NCBI RefSeq assembly: GCF_013394305.1
Contig: NZ_AP019810.1
Span: 2,695,001 to 2,759,000, forward strand
Origin: Enterococcus mundtii
GTDB lineage: Bacteria > Bacillota > Bacilli > Lactobacillales > Enterococcaceae
Direction: 5' to 3'
DNA: 64,000 nucleotides
Of the stretch, positions 44,639 to 54,126 are shown piece after piece. Made by a program: the position numbers and the translations under genes. Below the pieces are notes generated by a model. It was not told the origin of the DNA. It worked only from the letters and a program-made list of their open reading frames with translations, and ran no database searches. Numbering within the stretch: position 1 is the first letter of the stretch; every line of letters begins with the position of its first letter.

Positions 44639-45643
44639 ATGGATATCTATTTAAAAAAAGCAATCTTGCATATTATTGATCGAGAAACAGGATCTCCTGT
44701 ATTTTCACAACAAGAACTGGATCTTACGAAAGATTTTGTCAGGGACTTTCTACAAAAGAAGATCCAAAAAATCTCTTCTGCACAAACTAAAACAGGGCAA
44801 CTCACTGAAGAAAGCCTATTTTCTCAAAACTTGAAACAGTGTCAAGAAAATTTTGTCGAAGAAAGTGAGCGTTTAGTCCAACGGTGGTTTGACATCTATG
44901 CAGAAAGTGAGGAAGCACCTAGTGCAGATGTTTTCGTTGTCTTGTATGAAGTAGACACTGTGATGTATTTAGCTTTATTGAAAGTGAATTATCGTGATGC
45001 TTATACTCACTATGTGGAAGCAGATGAAGCCGGTATTGACAACCGTTTGATTTTGAACCGAGCGATCCTTGGCTCAAAATCTCAAAAAGCAGATGAAGCC
45101 TTAGCAGTCAATCTGACAGATCTGACGTATGAGTTGATTGAAAAACGCTATGAGTTCTCTGGTAAAAAAGAATGTTACTTTTCGGGAAAAGTGATTGAGA
45201 GCGTCCCGGCACCTTCTTTGGAAGACAACGTCAAAGTGATAAAAAAAGTGGCGAAGCAGCTAGGCAAGAAGTTTGAAGCAGAAGAATTCGATATCATGGC
45301 GGACTTAAAAGAAGCTGTGTATGATACGATCGAAGAAAAAGGTAGATTGGATCATGAAATGATCGCGGAGAAAGTATTCAAAGAAAATATCACTGCCAAG
45401 TTAGCATTCCAAGAAGAAGTCAAAGAACAAGGCTTTATTCCAGAAGCACCACCAGTGAAAGAAGTACAAGAAATCTCAGAGAAAAAATTCGGAAAGCAAA
45501 AATTCCGTTTATCAAATGGCATTGAATTGATTGTACCAGTAGACGTTTATCGTAACCCGGATCTGATTGAATTTGTCAATAATCCTGATGGTACGATCTC
45601 TGTCATGATTAAAAATGTGGATGAAGTATTGAATCGTCTATAG
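44639..45643 (+). CDS. Nucleoid-associated protein, NdpA/YejK family
   Basis: 334 residues. Starts IYLKKAILHIIDRETGSPVF, typical of the 37-kDa nucleoid-associated protein family, with DVFVVLYEVDTVMYLALLKVNY in the middle and GIELIVPVDVYRNPDLIEFV at the end. Binds DNA by family knowledge; role in Gram-positives is little known. Single-gene unit with its own terminator. Confidence 0.82.
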   Translation: MDIYLKKAILHIIDRETGSPVFSQQELDLTKDFVRDFLQKKIQKISSAQTKTGQLTEESLFSQNLKQCQENFVEESERLVQRWFDIYAESEEAPSADVFVVLYEVDTVMYLALLKVNYRDAYTHYVEADEAGIDNRLILNRAILGSKSQKADEALAVNLTDLTYELIEKRYEFSGKKECYFSGKVIESVPAPSLEDNVKVIKKVAKQLGKKFEAEEFDIMADLKEAVYDTIEEKGRLDHEMIAEKVFKENITAKLAFQEEVKEQGFIPEAPPVKEVQEISEKKFGKQKFRLSNGIELIVPVDVYRNPDLIEFVNNPDGTISVMIKNVDEVLNRL

Positions 45644-45686
45644 TTTCTTTTAGATGAATCAAAGAAACCAAATAAAAGTGAATAGT

Positions 45687-45750
45687 AAAAAAGCAGTCAA
45701 TATCCACGAAGATCGTTTTTCAAGTCTTGTGGGTGTTGACTGCCTTTTTT
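45687..45750. terminator. Bidirectional terminator
   Basis: AAAAAAGCAGTCAA...CCACGAAGA pairs with TCTTGTGGG...TTGACTGCCTTTTTT between convergent genes. Confidence 0.8.
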
Positions 45751-45772
45751 GTGTTGTTTATTGTAAACTGGT

Positions 45773-46132
45773 TCATTGATCTAATTGATCTAACGCTTTG
45801 TCCGGCACTTGAGAAGCTGTTACTTCTTCCCAACTGATGACGCCTTTACGTGAATTGACTTTTAGTTTTAAATAAGCATCCATTTTTAAAGGACGATCTC
45901 TCGCTTCACGTAAAGTGACTGCTTTTTCTTCTCCTTGTGCGTTGTAAGCATTTTGGTCGTATACATAAATAGAAACGTCCATGTCATTGTCTGCTGAGTC
46001 AACTTCTTTTTCTCCGTTAGTGGTGATTTTTGTATAATAAGTTTCACCGCCATAGAAATAATCATAAGCGATAAAGCTTCCTCCTAGGAAAATTCCCAAT
46101 ACAATCAATAATGCTATCAATTTTTTTATCAT
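45773..46132 (-). CDS. YxeA-family (DUF1093) secreted protein
   Basis: 119 residues from the ATG at 46132, favoured by GAGGTG upstream over a GTG at 46141. One hydrophobic N-terminal segment (LIALLIVLGIFLGGSFIAY), then YYTKITTNGEKE and the family pattern LREARDRPLKMDAYLKLKV ... WEEVTASQVPDKA. Membrane-anchored or secreted small beta protein (OB-like). Function unknown. Confidence 0.8.
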   Translation of the reverse strand: MIKKLIALLIVLGIFLGGSFIAYDYFYGGETYYTKITTNGEKEVDSADNDMDVSIYVYDQNAYNAQGEEKAVTLREARDRPLKMDAYLKLKVNSRKGVISWEEVTASQVPDKALDQLDQ

Positions 46133-46370
46133 TTTTTTCACCTCGGATACTATTATTCAACAAAATCTATTATTCGTCTATCGAAAGTCCAAAATTTATC
46201 GTATTTATATATAATAATGGCATATTCGCCGTTTTATGTATAAAATACTTAAGTTTTCTGTGAGAACATTTTTCAAAGTTGAGCTTACGATAATCGAATT
46301 TTAGGAGAGCTAGTTGCTTTGCTTAAAAAAACACAAATTATATAATAATGTTATGAAAGGTGGTATTAAA

Positions 46371-48254
46371 ATGGAACTGTATTATTTAGTTGGTTTGTTT
46401 GGTATAATTTTTGGACTTTATGTGTTAGCAAAAAGAAACAATAAGATAAAACCATTCTTTTCCAAATTAACTTTAGCATTTTTGGTTGTATACTTGATCT
46501 GGCGTCTTTTCTACACGATCCCAAATGATGGCGTGATATCATTAACTTTCGGTCTTATTTTATATGTGGCAGAATTTATTGGTTTATTTGTGTATGGTTT
46601 TTTTATTTACTTGTTTTCTAATAAGTTGTCGAAAGAGTCCATGAGAGTTCATTACGATGAGGAGCCATTTCAACCAAGTGTAGCAGCGTTTATATGTACG
46701 TATAATGAGGATAATAAATTAGTGATTGCGACTGCTTTGGCTGTCAAAGCGTTACGTTATCCAAATAAGAAAATATATATTTGTGATGATGGTCATCGTG
46801 AGGAATTGAAAGAACTTGCAGAAAAATACCATATTGGTTATCTGACAAGAGAAGGTAACGAGAACGCAAAGGCAGGAAATATCAACTATGCACTTTCACA
46901 AACAAGTAGCGACTTGATTTTGCTTTTAGATGCTGATTTCATCGTTAAGAAAAATATTATTTACGAGGCTATCGATTATTTTAGAAATCCAAAGGTTGCG
47001 TTAATTCAATATCCTCAAACTTTTTATAATAAAGATCCCTTCCAATTATTGAGAAAATCATTTTACAATGAACAGGAATTATTTATGCGTTTTTTAGAAC
47101 CAGCTCTTTCACGTGAAAATGCGTTGATCCATATCGGGACCAACGCTATCATTCGACGCAGTGCTTTAGAGGAGATAGGTGGCGTCCCAACAAAAAGCAT
47201 TACTGAAGATATGGCAACAGGGATGTTATTGCAAAATGCTGGTTATGAAACGATTTTCATAAATAAAGCTTATGCTTTGGGAATCACGCCTTATACAGCT
47301 CGAGAGCTGTCCTCTCAACGGACACGTTGGGCCCAAGGTACAAAGCAAATATTTGACCATTTTAAACCACGTAAATTTAAAGGGTTATCTCGTATGCAAA
47401 AATTGTGTTACTATAATTCTTATTTGTACTGGTTTACTTCATTTCAAAAAATCATTTTTTTATTAGCACCAACTCTTTTTATGGTCTTTGATATATTTAT
47501 TGTTCGAAGTAACAACAATCAGTTATTATTGTTCTTTTTACCACCGTTTGTCATGATTTCTCTTTCGTTTCGGTTGTATGTTCCTAAAATCAGGAATCTT
47601 ACTACTTCGCATATCTATGATTGTTTTGTCGCGCCGATCCATACTAGAGCATTGATCAAAGAGTTCTTTCATTCGGAAAAAAAATTCAAAGTGACAAAAA
47701 AGGAACTTGTTGACAGTCAATCATTTGATTGGCGAACAGTTTTTCCTCATATGTTACTATTTGGTTGGATCGCTTTCGCCTCTATCGTTGCATTGTACCG
47801 ACTTTATCGAGGAGAAGGATATGAAACAGGCTATATTGTGACACTTCTATGGTCAGTGTATAACCTCTATGGATTATTCTATGCGATTTTGATTGGTAAA
47901 AATCGAACAATTGAAAGCGACAGTGAAGCATTGAGCATTGTAACAAAGAAACAACTAAGTTATCTATCCCAATCATTTGAGATGTATCAAATGAGTTATA
48001 ACGGATTTAGACTTCGTTCCAAAAAATTAGTTACTCCCACTTTTACACCTGGGAAAGCTTATTTATTTATGGATGAGAAAACTGGACTTAGAATCAATTC
48101 GATATGTAAAGAAAATCATGGGAGATATGCGACTTTCTCATTTAACAATTTGACACAAGCTTCTGCAGAAGAACTTGCAAGTTACTACAGTGATCAGTTG
48201 AATGCAGCAAAACAATTAGAATTCGATATGGAAACCGATACTTTACAAAGTTGA
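46371..48254 (+). CDS. Family 2 membrane glycosyltransferase (cellulose/hyaluronan synthase-like)
   Basis: 627 residues from the ATG at 46371, seven bases after AAAGGTGG. Two N-terminal membrane segments, then a GT2 domain (about 85-335): CTYNEDN, CDDGHREELK, LLLDADFIV (DxD), SITEDMATG and QRTRWAQGTKQ (QxxRW), followed by four more membrane segments and a ~90-residue C-terminal domain that may be PilZ-like, lacking the usual RxxxR. It would build and extrude a beta-linked polysaccharide from UDP-sugars. Product unknown; no partner genes are adjacent. Confidence 0.85.
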   Translation: MELYYLVGLFGIIFGLYVLAKRNNKIKPFFSKLTLAFLVVYLIWRLFYTIPNDGVISLTFGLILYVAEFIGLFVYGFFIYLFSNKLSKESMRVHYDEEPFQPSVAAFICTYNEDNKLVIATALAVKALRYPNKKIYICDDGHREELKELAEKYHIGYLTREGNENAKAGNINYALSQTSSDLILLLDADFIVKKNIIYEAIDYFRNPKVALIQYPQTFYNKDPFQLLRKSFYNEQELFMRFLEPALSRENALIHIGTNAIIRRSALEEIGGVPTKSITEDMATGMLLQNAGYETIFINKAYALGITPYTARELSSQRTRWAQGTKQIFDHFKPRKFKGLSRMQKLCYYNSYLYWFTSFQKIIFLLAPTLFMVFDIFIVRSNNNQLLLFFLPPFVMISLSFRLYVPKIRNLTTSHIYDCFVAPIHTRALIKEFFHSEKKFKVTKKELVDSQSFDWRTVFPHMLLFGWIAFASIVALYRLYRGEGYETGYIVTLLWSVYNLYGLFYAILIGKNRTIESDSEALSIVTKKQLSYLSQSFEMYQMSYNGFRLRSKKLVTPTFTPGKAYLFMDEKTGLRINSICKENHGRYATFSFNNLTQASAEELASYYSDQLNAAKQLEFDMETDTLQS

Positions 48255-48324
48255 GAGTATGACTATTACTAATAGAAAACGAACGCTGTCAATAATAACA
48301 ATAGCGTTATGACAGAGGTCGTCA

Positions 48325-48420
48325 CAGAAGTATTTAGGCTCGAGAAATAAGACGACAGCTACGTAAATTGTTCTTCAAATTTTTGTGGCTGCCGTCTTAT
48401 TTCCGAAGAGTTTACTTCTG
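48325..48420. repeat. Dispersed hairpin repeat, copy R3 (inverted to R2)
   Basis: Inverted repeat with GCTCGAGAAATAAGACGAC pairing with GTCTTATTTCCGAAGAG-type right arm. Its reverse complement aligns with R2 along ~95 bp. It ends the glycosyltransferase transcript and separates it from tuf. Confidence 0.8.
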
Positions 48421-48507
48421 TCCCCGCTGTATATTCTCTTTTAGATTATGCGTGAAGACTAATGTCCCACTCACTTTTTATTGAAATAGTGTATCGAAAC
48501 ACTTTAA

Positions 48508-48567
48508 TTGACTTTGACCAATTTTGACGTATAATAGGGTTTGTTCATAACTTACAAAAAGTAAGTG
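48508..48567 (+). promoter_or_regulatory. tuf promoter with palindromic operator shared with mhqO
   Basis: -35 TTGACT (48508-48513) and -10 TATAAT (48530-48535), 16-base spacer. AACTTACAAAAAGTAAGTG at 48549-48567 starts about six bases after the expected transcription start and is identical over 19 bp to the site at 22391-22409 below the mhqO promoter. Confidence 0.75.
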
Positions 48568-48661
48568 TAGATGATTTTTTTGAGTTTATACTGAAAAAAC
48601 TGTTATGGACGATGAGCTGAAATCATTCAGTGCATAAGACTATTTAGGAGGTTTGTTAATT

Positions 48662-49849
48662 ATGGCAAAAGAACATTTTGATAGAAGTAAACCACACGTA
48701 AACATCGGAACCATTGGGCACGTTGACCATGGGAAGACCACATTGACTGCTGCAATCACGACAGTATTAGGGAAAAAAGGCTTAGCAAATCCTCAAGATT
48801 ATGCAAGCATTGATGCAGCTCCAGAAGAACGTGAACGTGGGATCACCATCAACACAGCACACGTAGAATATGAAACTGATAAACGTCACTATGCACATAT
48901 CGATGCACCAGGACATGCGGATTATGTGAAGAACATGATCACAGGTGCCGCTCAAATGGATGGTGCGATCTTAGTTGTTTCTGCGACAGACGGACCAATG
49001 CCTCAAACTCGCGAGCATATCCTTTTGTCACGTCAAGTTGGTGTAAAATATTTGATTGTATTTTTGAATAAAGTTGATTTGGTCGATGATGAAGAATTGA
49101 TCGATCTTGTAGAAATGGAAGTTCGTGAATTATTGAATGAATATGGTTTCCCAGGTGATGACACACCTGTCATCAAAGGCTCTGCATTGAAAGCATTGCA
49201 AGGTGACCCAGAAGCAGAAGCTGCGATCAATGAATTGATGGAAACAGTGGATGACTATATCCCAACACCAGAACGTGATACCGACAAACCATTGCTTTTA
49301 CCAGTTGAAGATGTTTTCTCAATCACTGGTCGCGGAACGGTAGCATCTGGTCGGATCGACCGTGGAGCTGTTCGTGTCGGTGATGAAATCGAGATCATCG
49401 GAATCAAACCTGAAACGAAAAAAGCGGTTGTGACAGGGGTAGAGATGTTCCGTAAAACGTTAGATTATGGCGAAGCTGGAGATAACGTCGGAATCTTGTT
49501 ACGTGGTATTCAAAGAGAAGATATTGAACGTGGTCAAGTAATTGCGAAACCTGGTTCAATCACACCACATACAAAATTCAAAGCGGAAGTTTATGTATTG
49601 ACGAAAGAAGAAGGCGGACGTCATACACCGTTCTTCAATAACTACCGCCCACAATTTTATTTCCGCACAACAGACGTAACAGGTACGATCGTGTTGCCAG
49701 AAGGAACAGAAATGGTTATGCCTGGTGACAACGTAACCATCGACGTAGAATTGATCCATCCAGTGGCAATCGAACAAGGAACGACTTTCTCTATTCGTGA
49801 AGGTGGTCGAACTGTCGGTTCAGGAATGGTAACAGAAATCGAAGCGTAA
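48662..49849 (+). CDS. tuf: Elongation factor Tu, second streptococcal-type copy
   Basis: 395 residues from the ATG at 48662 behind GGAGG. G domain motifs [21 protein letters not shown] and SALKAL are complete, as are domains 2 and 3. It stands alone, not in the str operon (fus-tuf), and its sequence ([35 protein letters not shown]) is of the streptococcal/lactococcal type, in line with the horizontally acquired tufB known from enterococci. It contains no cysteine; position 82 is Ala where most EF-Tu have the reactive Cys. Delivers aminoacyl-tRNA to the ribosome. Confidence 0.93.
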   Translation: MAKEHFDRSKPHVNIGTIGHVDHGKTTLTAAITTVLGKKGLANPQDYASIDAAPEERERGITINTAHVEYETDKRHYAHIDAPGHADYVKNMITGAAQMDGAILVVSATDGPMPQTREHILLSRQVGVKYLIVFLNKVDLVDDEELIDLVEMEVRELLNEYGFPGDDTPVIKGSALKALQGDPEAEAAINELMETVDDYIPTPERDTDKPLLLPVEDVFSITGRGTVASGRIDRGAVRVGDEIEIIGIKPETKKAVVTGVEMFRKTLDYGEAGDNVGILLRGIQREDIERGQVIAKPGSITPHTKFKAEVYVLTKEEGGRHTPFFNNYRPQFYFRTTDVTGTIVLPEGTEMVMPGDNVTIDVELIHPVAIEQGTTFSIREGGRTVGSGMVTEIEA

Positions 49850-49939
49850 GTATTTATATAAAAAAATATAAAACCTGTGGACAAGGTATTTACTTGAATA
49901 TCTTGTCCAATGGTTGTAATAGAAGTGTTAATCACCGAT

Positions 49940-49996
49940 AAAAAAGCGAGCAAACTCGAAAATTTCTTTGAATTTTTGGGTTTCTCGCTTTTTTTT
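49940..49996 (+). terminator. Terminator of tuf
   Basis: AAAAAAGCGAG...AAACTCGAAAATTTC pairs with GAATTTTTGGGTTT...CTCGCTTTTTTTT, followed by Ts. Confidence 0.75.
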
Positions 49997-50072
49997 GTGG
50001 GGGGAATCTTCGAACAACATTTTATGAGATTCTGGAAGAATAGATGAATTAGAAATTTGAACGTTCAAAGGG

Positions 50073-50516
50073 TTGAGCGAAATCGATGATTTTATTGGGG
50101 AAATTCGCTCAGTAAATAGTGCAAAGGGAAATTTTCGGTTTGCGCCAGTCATGTATTTAGAGTATTCTCTAAAACATATTGACCAAATGCCACAGTCTAC
50201 TTTTGAAGAAATCATCAAAAAAAATGTAGAGATGAACATCGCTCATCCTTTTCGTGAAGAGAACGGTAGGAGTACTAGAATTTGGTTAGATCTCATTTTG
50301 AAATCGGAGATACAGAAAGTGGTTGACTGGAATCTAATTGACAAGTCGGATTATTTATCTGCAATGGAACGTAGTCCGATCAATGACTTAGAAATCAGCT
50401 ATTTGATTTCTAACGCGTTGACAGATAAGATTTCCGATCGTGAACTGTATATGAAAGGGATCGATGTGAGTTATTTTTATGAAGGTTACTCTGAATATAC
50501 GATTGATGATTTATAA
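50073..50516 (+). pseudogene. Fic-family AMP transferase, N-terminally truncated
   Basis: Remaining 147 codons match the Fic core from IDDFIGEIRSVNSAKGNFRF through MPQSTFEEIIKK to the end (YMKGIDVSYFYEGYSEY). The catalytic loop reads HPFREENGRSTR, with Glu in place of the conserved Gly of HPFxEGNGR, and the first ~50 residues (including any inhibitory helix) are missing with no start region upstream. It is a decayed gene left after tuf and its terminator. Confidence 0.75.
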
Positions 50517-50550
50517 CAGAAGGAAAAAATGTTTTATGAATAAACAAAGT

Positions 50551-50592
50551 ACGCCTGATTTTGACTAAAACAGCAAAATCAGGCGTTTTTTT
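50551..50592. terminator. Terminator between fic remnant and mprF
   Basis: ACGCCTGATTTTG pairs with CAAAATCAGGCGT, then Ts on the plus strand. It touches the mprF stop codon. Confidence 0.75.
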
Positions 50593-53176
50593 ATTTACGG
50601 AACCATTTTTTTAAGCCATTCAAAGGTTTTGTTTTTTGATCAACGGGCGCATTGTCAATGATCAATAACGTGATCATTACATAAGCGATCCAACTATCTC
50701 TTGAATAAAGTGTATAGCGAGATTTCCAGTTGGTGGCATATTTATCTTTGTATTCTCTCAACCCTTGAAAAGAATAGAAATGTGAGCCAAATTCATAGAC
50801 TAGATAAGCAATCCGTTCTTGAATGAAACTTTTTCTTGAAGTCCCAACATTAGACAAAGGAGCCATACCCAAATTGAACCATCGGATATTTTCCTCCTTC
50901 ATATATTCAAAAAGATGGATGAATAAATAGTCCATGCTGCCGGAAGGGGCAGTATCTGGATCATAGCGCATCAAATCAATCGTTCCGATCTTATCATTCG
51001 TATAAGTCGGCATGATCGAAGCGAAAGCGACCAACTCATCTTGATCGTTTTTGACGACTGCAATCGGTGCTCGCTGTAAATAGTCTTCTGAGAAGAAACC
51101 TAATGAGAAGCCTTTTTCTTTGCGACTGCCTAGCCAACGATCAGAAATGGTTTTAAGCTCAGCCATTTGTTGGGATGAATATGGGGGCTGAAGTACCTCA
51201 AACGTGAATCCTTCTCGTTCGATGCGATTCAGTATCGCACGTGTGCCTTTCATTTTTTTCCCAGAAGTCGTGAAGTCGGCTAACGAAACATGGCCTTCTT
51301 CGCCCATTTTGATAAAATCATAGCCAAATTCATGAAGGATCATAACCAGTTCTTCGCTCGTTTCATAAAAGACTGGCAAGTAGCATAAGCGATCTGTTTC
51401 TGCGATAAAGGCTTCGATCGCTTCTGGAAAATCTTCTTTTTTGCCTGAGGGATCGCCCATCACCACACACTTATTGTTATAACTAGCAAATTGTAACAAG
51501 ACGGTTGCTTCCCCGTCTTTTTCATAGGTAAACATCCGTTTATCTTTCAAAAAAATCAGTTGACTATCTGAATTACCGCCGTAAGTTTCTAAAATCGTGG
51601 TGGCGACCGCTTCATCTAACTCTTGTCCAACTTGTGATTTTTTACCTTGGAGATAGTGGACAAATAAAATCATGATAAAGGCTACTGCTAAAATTGCTAG
51701 AAAACCAGACAACCAAATTTTTTCTGATGGAAATAGAAAAAATGAAATAAACCGATGATTACGATGTGGGAAAGTGGGCATATTATAAACACCGATCACG
51801 ATATATAAAACGGTCAATGCACCTATGATCAACCCATCGATCGTCAACCATTCCCACGAGTAGATAAATTGATCTCTGAACAATTCATTACGTGAAGCGA
51901 TCACGATACCTAATAGCAATAGTAAGAAAATAATGCCAGTAGTGCTTAGATCATTCAGTCCAACATAAATTAATGAAACAAGGATCAAAAAAATGGTTGG
52001 CCAGTAGACACGCTTGACTCTGGCTGCGATGCCTCGTCCCATAATAACAAACAAGAAGCCTAACAATATGCTTGGAAATTGCATAATAAAATGCATCTTT
52101 ATAGGATTGATATGATGCAACCAACGAAACTCAGTAAATGCTTGCGGGATCGTTGCTGAAAGAACCAACATGATGCCAGAAAAATACATTAAGATCACCA
52201 GGATCTTCCGGGCAATCTGGGTCGCTAATTGCTTTGGAATACCAGAGTATCGTTGGTCAATCGATACACCGACATTTTTAAAGAAGAATACTAATCCAAT
52301 GAAAAATGGAATAAAGTAATAGAAGATCCGATAAAGCAAGATCCAGATCACAACGGTTTCTTTAGGGATACCTAGAGCTGATAAACCAAAGATCATCATC
52401 ACATCAAAACTACCGATTTCTCCTGGGATCATTGAGATGATCCCGATAACTGAAGCAGCGATAAATAGAGGGATTGTTTGCCATAGATCGATGGGGATCT
52501 CCATCAAATAGCCGACTGCAAGAAAGGTTCCTAAGACACCCGTCCATTCCAATAAGGAAACGAGTAACAATTGCCCTTGGGATTTAATTGAAAGACCACC
52601 AACATAGCCTTCTTTTTTGATCGTGGTAAAAATAAAAACGATGGGGAAATACAAACCACCGGCAATCAACCAAATCCAATACTGTTTAAGAAACGGAGCG
52701 ACAGGAGTAAAGAAGACCATAAAAAACGAGACTAAACTATACAGAGATAAACCCGCCATCAAAAATAAAAATACTTTAGATAAAGCTTGCATGACTTGTT
52801 TGCTATCTTTTCTTTGACCGTAGAGTTCGGATCGTAAACCGATACTGACAAAGCCACCAAATCCAGCAATGTTATTAATGGTATTGATCATCCAACTTGT
52901 TTCAAATAAATATAATGGCTTTTGCTTTTGATTTAGTAACTTGTTGAAAATCAAATCATATCCAATCATGGGTAGAATAGAAATCAACCCAATCAAAAAC
53001 ATGACACCAATTTTCCAGAGTGGGATCGTGGAAAATGTTTGAGCTAGTTGGTCCGCAGATAACAAAGTACTGATTGTCATCAATTCACGAATAATAATCA
53101 CTAATACAGAAATCAAAAAAATCGTTTTGATAAGTCTCAAGTGGCTTTTGAACCACTGAATGATTGGCTTGAACAA
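50591..53176 (-). CDS. mprF: Lysyl-phosphatidylglycerol synthase/flippase MprF
   Basis: 861 residues from the TTG at 53176, six bases after AGTAGGTG; an upstream TTG at 53197 overlaps that site. About fourteen membrane segments (flippase part) are followed by a cytoplasmic GNAT-like aminoacyl transferase domain (about 540-850, VVMGDPSGKKEDFPEAIEAF ... LGSRKEKGFSLGFF ... FNLGMAPLSNVG). It adds lysine (or another amino acid) from tRNA to phosphatidylglycerol, raising resistance to cationic peptides and daptomycin. The upstream hydrolase gene ends 23 bases before. Confidence 0.92.
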   Translation of the reverse strand: MFKPIIQWFKSHLRLIKTIFLISVLVIIIRELMTISTLLSADQLAQTFSTIPLWKIGVMFLIGLISILPMIGYDLIFNKLLNQKQKPLYLFETSWMINTINNIAGFGGFVSIGLRSELYGQRKDSKQVMQALSKVFLFLMAGLSLYSLVSFFMVFFTPVAPFLKQYWIWLIAGGLYFPIVFIFTTIKKEGYVGGLSIKSQGQLLLVSLLEWTGVLGTFLAVGYLMEIPIDLWQTIPLFIAASVIGIISMIPGEIGSFDVMMIFGLSALGIPKETVVIWILLYRIFYYFIPFFIGLVFFFKNVGVSIDQRYSGIPKQLATQIARKILVILMYFSGIMLVLSATIPQAFTEFRWLHHINPIKMHFIMQFPSILLGFLFVIMGRGIAARVKRVYWPTIFLILVSLIYVGLNDLSTTGIIFLLLLLGIVIASRNELFRDQFIYSWEWLTIDGLIIGALTVLYIVIGVYNMPTFPHRNHRFISFFLFPSEKIWLSGFLAILAVAFIMILFVHYLQGKKSQVGQELDEAVATTILETYGGNSDSQLIFLKDKRMFTYEKDGEATVLLQFASYNNKCVVMGDPSGKKEDFPEAIEAFIAETDRLCYLPVFYETSEELVMILHEFGYDFIKMGEEGHVSLADFTTSGKKMKGTRAILNRIEREGFTFEVLQPPYSSQQMAELKTISDRWLGSRKEKGFSLGFFSEDYLQRAPIAVVKNDQDELVAFASIMPTYTNDKIGTIDLMRYDPDTAPSGSMDYLFIHLFEYMKEENIRWFNLGMAPLSNVGTSRKSFIQERIAYLVYEFGSHFYSFQGLREYKDKYATNWKSRYTLYSRDSWIAYVMITLLIIDNAPVDQKTKPLNGLKKWFRK

Positions 53177-53199
53177 AAAATCACCTACTATTTTCAAAT

Positions 53200-53916
53200 T
53201 TATTTTGTCAAGAAGTCTAAAACTTCTTGATTGAAGCGTTCTGGGTTTTGGCGAGCTAATTGGTGTCCTTGTCCTGTGACGAGAACAAATGAAGCATTAG
53301 GGATCGTTTTCGCTAAATAAAGCGAATGTTTCAGTTTGATGACATCTTTTTTACCGACGATGATCAGTGTTGGGCAATTGATTTTTTCTAAATGTTCTGT
53401 CGTGAGGCCAATATCATGAAGCAATAAATCGATGACCAATAAATGCTGACGTAAATGTGGCTGGAACAGTGCGCGCAACCAAACAAAGAAATAGTGAAAA
53501 GCACTGAGTAGTCGTGAGGACCAGAGAACCCCATTCAACCGTGTATTACCCGAATTTAAAATCAAGCGATTGACCCTATCTGGATAATTGCTTGAAAAAA
53601 CTAAGGCAAGATTGGCTCCATCACTAAATCCCAAGATATTCGCTTGTAAGATTTGTTCCAGCAGCATGACTGTCAATAAATCATCTGCCATCAAACGAAA
53701 ATTCAATGTTCCTGCTTGATTTGTCGATTGTCCATGCCCGCGACTATCGATGAGATAGATCGTAAAGTATTGTTCTAAAACGGGCACTTGTTCTGAAAAG
53801 AAATCACCGCTCCCGTCATTTCCATGAAGTAGCAAGAGGGGAAATCCATGTCCACTTTTTTCATAATAGATGTCAGTACCATCTGCCATTTTTGCAAATT
53901 TCTTTTCTCTTTTCAC
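53200..53916 (-). CDS. Alpha/beta hydrolase, in operon with mprF
   Basis: 238 residues from a GTG at 53916, six bases behind TAGGTG. LLLLHGNDGSGDFF oxyanion loop, nucleophile motif ILGFSDGANLAL, catalytic Asp in IIVGKKDVIK and His in TGQGHQLARQ. Its ribosome site AGTAGGTGAT is the same as that of mprF directly downstream, so they are probably co-expressed. Many enterococcal mprF genes have such a hydrolase neighbour; a role in turning over aminoacyl lipids is possible but unproven. Confidence 0.8.
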   Translation of the reverse strand: MKREKKFAKMADGTDIYYEKSGHGFPLLLLHGNDGSGDFFSEQVPVLEQYFTIYLIDSRGHGQSTNQAGTLNFRLMADDLLTVMLLEQILQANILGFSDGANLALVFSSNYPDRVNRLILNSGNTRLNGVLWSSRLLSAFHYFFVWLRALFQPHLRQHLLVIDLLLHDIGLTTEHLEKINCPTLIIVGKKDVIKLKHSLYLAKTIPNASFVLVTGQGHQLARQNPERFNQEVLDFLTK

Positions 53917-54126
53917 ATTTATCACCTACTATTTTGAATTATAACGCTCTTTATCTATTTTAGAAATCGAAACTCTATAAAACGAACGATCATTTTCGTA
54001 AGATGAAAGGGAAAATGAAACATTCATTTTTTATTAAATTAAATAAGAAAAAACAGAGAAAAAATAGCCAAGAATGAAAAGAAATAGTAAGATAAAAAAA
54101 GATGTCAAATAGCTAGGTGGGTTTGA

